From JBKHJA01 sp046538375 (lineage in GTDB: Bacteria > Acidobacteriota > Aminicenantia > Aminicenantales > Aminicenantaceae), in the NCBI GenBank assembly GCA_046538375.1, contig JBKHJA010000105.1, positions 1 through 8,735 on the forward strand: a stretch of DNA of 8,735 bases. Reading direction: 5' to 3'. Both the position numbers and the translations under genes were made by a program. This document shows, piece by piece, positions 6,080 through 8,735 of the stretch. Under the pieces are notes generated by a model that saw only the letters and a list, made by a program, of their open reading frames with translations, ran no database searches and was not told where the DNA came from. Each line of letters opens with the position of its first letter. Within the stretch, counting starts at the first letter, position 1.

Positions 6080-6096
6080 TTTTCCTGTGAGGAAAA
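6080..6096 (+). promoter_or_regulatory. hairpin that covers the ribosome binding site of the zinc-ribbon gene
   Basis: TTTTCCT (6080-6086), loop GTG, and AGGAAAA (6090-6096) form a perfect 7-bp stem. It begins at the base after the tRNA discriminator. The Shine-Dalgarno TGAGGA (6088-6093), six bases before GTG 6100, lies in the loop and 3' arm, so translation could depend on the opening of this stem. Confidence 0.5.
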
Positions 6097-6099
6097 GAT

Positions 6100-6813
6100 G
6101 TGGATATTGAATTTGACAGATTGATCCACCTTCAAAAACTAGATACAGAAATTCAAAACATCTCTCTTTTCCTCAAGAACCTCCCCTCCCAAATCGAAGA
6201 AATCGATCAAAAAATAGAAGACAGCAATCAAGTTGTCATCCAAGCCAAAGAGAAACTCAATAAAAACCAGAAAAAAAGAAGAGATCTGGAAACAGAGGTC
6301 CAGGATTTAAAAGCCAAAATATCCAAGTACAAGCGGCAGCTCAATGAAGTGAAAACCAACAAGGAATACAGCTCCCTGCTTAAAGAAATTGAAGAGACTC
6401 AACAGAAAATGGATTCTCTTGAAGAAGAAATCATCACCGCTATGCTTTATGCTGATGATATAGAGGCAGAAATAAAACAAGCCAGCCAACAGGCCGCTCA
6501 AGCAAAAGAAAAATTGACAAAGGAGAAAGAGGCTCTTCTCAACCATAAAAAAGAAAAGGAAGAGAAAAGAAAAGAACTCCAGCAAAAGCGTGAGGGCCTT
6601 CTGCCTAAAATCCCTTCCGATCAAACAGCCCTGTACACCACAATCCTAAATAGTAAAAAAGGAGTCGCTCTTTCCCCGGTAAAGGATGAGTTTTGTTCCA
6701 TGTGTCATATGAGAGTCCGGCCCCAAATGTTGAACGAATTGAAAGCGGGAAACAAGATTATTCTCTGCGAAAACTGCGGAAGGATATTGTACTGGCAGAA
6801 AAAATCAGCTTGA
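6100..6813 (+). CDS. coiled-coil protein with C-terminal C4 zinc ribbon (COG1579 type)
   Basis: The protein has 237 residues. Residues 5-170 are almost all charged helix with heptad-like spacing, a long antiparallel coiled coil, including the family motif TNKEYSSLLKEIE (86-98). The C-terminus holds CSMCHMRVRPQMLNELKAG and CENCGRILYW. Cys199, Cys202, Cys223 and Cys226 form the C4 zinc site of the zf-RING_7 type. No signal peptide or membrane segment is seen, so it is probably cytoplasmic. Family members are widespread and their role is mostly unsettled. A Helicobacter relative (HP0958/FlgZ) acts in flagellar regulation and RNA or sigma-factor binding, but I would not transfer that function. 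The start is GTG 6100; the ATG at 6098 is out of frame and soon stops. Twenty bases separate it from the tRNA and no separate promoter fits between them, so one transcript is likely. It converges with the acyl-CoA synthetase gene. Confidence 0.9.
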   Translation: MDIEFDRLIHLQKLDTEIQNISLFLKNLPSQIEEIDQKIEDSNQVVIQAKEKLNKNQKKRRDLETEVQDLKAKISKYKRQLNEVKTNKEYSSLLKEIEETQQKMDSLEEEIITAMLYADDIEAEIKQASQQAAQAKEKLTKEKEALLNHKKEKEEKRKELQQKREGLLPKIPSDQTALYTTILNSKKGVALSPVKDEFCSMCHMRVRPQMLNELKAGNKIILCENCGRILYWQKKSA

Positions 6814-6850
6814 TCCTGGTTGGAACTGCCAATTTCTGGTTTTTTTCATC

Positions 6851-8659
6851 TTATTCTGCTTCTCTCTGATTTTCTCTCTCTGCTTCTTCATACAGAGCAT
6901 CGATCAGATGTTTATATTTTTTCTCTATGACATTTCTTTTCACTTTCAGAGTAGGAGTGATTTCTCCCTTTTCTATCTCAAACTCACCATCCAGGAGCAC
7001 AACCTTCTTGATTTTTTCATAAGCAGAAAGAGTGGGCGTGGAACGATCCACTTCAGATTGGATGAAGTTTATGATCTTTTTATTCTCGATCAGGTCTTTT
7101 CTATCACCAAAAGCTATGCCGTTGAACCTGGCATATTCTTCCAGTTTTTCAAAATCAGGGACTATCAAAGCGGAAATAAACTTTCTTCTGTCCCCCAAAA
7201 TCACAGCATTTAAAATATAAGAATTGGTTTTCAATAAATTCTCGATAGGTTGAGGAGCCACATTTTTTCCGCCCGCTGTTACGATGATATCCTTTTTCCT
7301 GTCGGTTATAACCAGAAACCCATCCTCATCCACATGGCCCACATCTCCGGTGCGGAACCATTCTCCATCAAAGGCCTCTCTGGTCTCATCCTCTTTCTTG
7401 TAGTAACCCTTCATCACGTTCGGTCCGGTAGTCAATATTTCACCATCAGGGGCGATCTTTACTTTGACGCCGGGAATAGGCTTGCCCACCGTGCCAAACT
7501 TCATACTGTCAAAAGAGTTTACTGATATGACAGGAGAGGTTTCGGTCAAACCATACCCTTCCAAGATCACCAGTCCCATAGCATAAAAAAATTCTGCAAT
7601 GTCTCTGGATAAAGGAGCTCCTCCTGAAACAAAGAATCTCACTCTTCCCCCTGTCTTTTCGATAATCTTAGAAAAGACCAGCTTGTGAGCCAAGTTTTTT
7701 CTGGTCTGAAGCCATTTGGAAACAGGCTGTTTAAGAAGTTTCACCTGAGCGTATTTCTTCCCCACTTTTAAGGCCCAGAAGAATATTTTCTTCTTCATGG
7801 CTGAACTGGCTAAAACATTGTCCATGACTCTGGAATAGATTTTTTCGAAGACCCGGGGGACACTGACCATGATGTGGGGCCGAATCTCCAGCATATTCTC
7901 AGCCACTGTTTCCACACTCTCGGCAAACCCGATCGAGCATCCCTTGTAAAGGTAAGTGAACATGACCATTCTCTCCAGCACATGAGAAAGAGGCAAAAAG
8001 GATAGGACCTTATCTTTTTCTGAAAAGGGAATGACTTCTGCACTGCTTTTGGAGTTGCTGATGAAATTGTGGTGAGTGAGCATAACTCCTTTGGGAATAC
8101 CGGTAGTCCCAGAGGTATAGATGATGGACGCTGTATCATCCGGCCTTACAGCGAGGGCATTCTTTTCAAAAAGATCAGGATTATCATCAGCCATCTTCTT
8201 CCCCCTCTCCATGACCTGGGCCAGTGTCAATAGGTCCTCCTGGGCTTCATCAGCGAAAGTAATATAATGAGTGACCTTTTTCAGTCCGTCTTTGACCGAT
8301 TCTATCTTCTGCCAGAGTTCTTTATCCGAAAACACCACCATTTTAGCGTCAGAATCGTCAATGATGTATTTGATCTGTTCGGGAACCAACGAGGTGTAGA
8401 TGGGGACGGTTATCCCTCCCAAACAAAGATTGGCTATATCCGTCATCACCCATTCCGGTCTATTCTCAGAAAGAATGATAAGCTTGTCTCCGGGTTTGAA
8501 CCCCAGCTCCTGGAGTCCCAGAGAAATGTGCCTCACTCTCTGGGAAAATTCCTGGGTGGATATGGGGACATAACGGCCTTCTTTTTTGTAGAGCATCAAA
8601 TCATCTTTGGGAAAAGACTTGATGGTGTTGAGGAAAAGCTGAGCGAGTGTCTCTATCAC
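6851..8659 (-). CDS. long-chain acyl-CoA synthetase (AMP-forming, FAA1/FadD type)
   Basis: The enzyme activates free fatty acids: ATP and fatty acid give acyl-AMP and pyrophosphate, then CoA gives acyl-CoA and AMP. It feeds beta-oxidation or lipid synthesis. The protein has 602 residues, as expected for bacterial COG1022 proteins. Adenylation motifs in order: the P-loop IIYTSGTTGIPKGV (179-192), VSGGAPLS (344-351), GYGLTETSP (368-376), WFRTGDVGHVDEDGF (434-448), DRKKDIIVTAGGKNVAP (453-469), and the C-terminal catalytic lysine, probably Lys572 in TPTLKVKR. No membrane segment is seen; such enzymes usually sit at the inner face of the membrane. The start is GTG 8659, preceded by AAGGAGG at 8671-8665. 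The gene has its own promoter and converges on the zinc-ribbon gene, 37 bp apart. Chain-length preference cannot be read from the sequence, so I give no symbol. Confidence 0.95.
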   Translation of the reverse strand: MIETLAQLFLNTIKSFPKDDLMLYKKEGRYVPISTQEFSQRVRHISLGLQELGFKPGDKLIILSENRPEWVMTDIANLCLGGITVPIYTSLVPEQIKYIIDDSDAKMVVFSDKELWQKIESVKDGLKKVTHYITFADEAQEDLLTLAQVMERGKKMADDNPDLFEKNALAVRPDDTASIIYTSGTTGIPKGVMLTHHNFISNSKSSAEVIPFSEKDKVLSFLPLSHVLERMVMFTYLYKGCSIGFAESVETVAENMLEIRPHIMVSVPRVFEKIYSRVMDNVLASSAMKKKIFFWALKVGKKYAQVKLLKQPVSKWLQTRKNLAHKLVFSKIIEKTGGRVRFFVSGGAPLSRDIAEFFYAMGLVILEGYGLTETSPVISVNSFDSMKFGTVGKPIPGVKVKIAPDGEILTTGPNVMKGYYKKEDETREAFDGEWFRTGDVGHVDEDGFLVITDRKKDIIVTAGGKNVAPQPIENLLKTNSYILNAVILGDRRKFISALIVPDFEKLEEYARFNGIAFGDRKDLIENKKIINFIQSEVDRSTPTLSAYEKIKKVVLLDGEFEIEKGEITPTLKVKRNVIEKKYKHLIDALYEEAERENQREAE

Positions 8660-8664
8660 GACAC

Positions 8665-8671
8665 CCTCCTT
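8665..8671 (-). promoter_or_regulatory. ribosome binding site of the acyl-CoA synthetase, supporting a GTG start
   Basis: On the minus strand AAGGAGG ends five bases before GTG 8659. It is the strongest ribosome binding site in the window. Confidence 0.8.
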
Positions 8672-8687
8672 GATTTTTATTGGGTCA

Positions 8688-8717
8688 ATTTTAATGAACT
8701 TTGCATTTGACTGTCAA
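8688..8717 (-). promoter_or_regulatory. acyl-CoA synthetase promoter with an overlapping palindrome
   Basis: On the minus strand TTGACA (8717-8712) and TAAAAT (8693-8688, five of six matches) are separated by 18 bp. Transcription would start near 8681, which leaves a leader of about 20 bases carrying the Shine-Dalgarno. An inverted repeat, TGACT-GTCA-AGTCA (8708-8721), overlaps the -35 box and is a candidate operator. Confidence 0.6.
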
Positions 8718-8735
8718 GTCATATTATAAACAGTG

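Noticed and set aside
6820..6846. TTGG-AACTG-CCAA near a seven-base T-run as a terminator of the zinc-ribbon gene
   Set aside because: The stem has only four pairs and the T-run starts seven bases after it. It may still contribute weakly between the convergent genes, but I cannot support a call.
7810..8139. Leftward 109-codon frame inside the acyl-CoA synthetase gene
   Set aside because: It is a same-strand shifted frame of a gene with intact adenylation motifs and shows no sign of a frameshift.

Overview
The window reads as chromosomal housekeeping DNA of a Gram-negative (diderm) bacterium. LpxC implies lipid A synthesis. The promoters I can find are sigma-70-like (TTGACA/TATAAT type), and the genes are lysine-, glutamate- and isoleucine-rich, with frequent AGA/AGG arginine codons. 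GGGACA-containing REP-like palindromes in the spacers, and dnaG-rpoD lying beside larB, remind me of uncultivated lineages such as Aminicenantes (OP8). That placement is an impression and needs a protein phylogeny. I found no CRISPR array, insertion sequence, phage gene or obvious new defence or biosynthetic system. The unusual content is in the spacers.

Layout. Bases 1-242 hold no certain gene, only a possible N-terminus of a leftward gene running off the left edge. Leftward lpxC (243-1079) diverges from rightward larB (1308-2051). Next come dnaG (2188-3933) and rpoD (4103-5725), the core of the classical macromolecular synthesis operon, without rpsU upstream. Between dnaG and rpoD lies a nested inverted repeat of about 140 bp. 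After a 246-bp spacer, a near-consensus promoter drives a tRNA with a CAU anticodon (6008-6079). Twenty bases later comes a coiled-coil/C4 zinc-ribbon gene (6100-6813). A leftward long-chain acyl-CoA synthetase (6851-8659) converges on it, with its own promoter at the right edge.

How the parts work together. DnaG and RpoD link initiation of DNA replication to initiation of transcription. LpxC commits UDP-GlcNAc to lipid A. The acyl-CoA synthetase activates fatty acids. LarB starts synthesis of the nickel-pincer cofactor, but its partners larC and larE are not in the window. The tRNA and zinc-ribbon gene look like one transcript.

Start sites. Promoter positions settle two starts. The upstream TTG of the dnaG frame is part of its -35 box, so translation begins at 2188. 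The upstream ATG of the lpxC frame sits directly after its -10 box, so translation begins at 1079. rpoD uses TTG; the zinc-ribbon and acyl-CoA synthetase genes use GTG.
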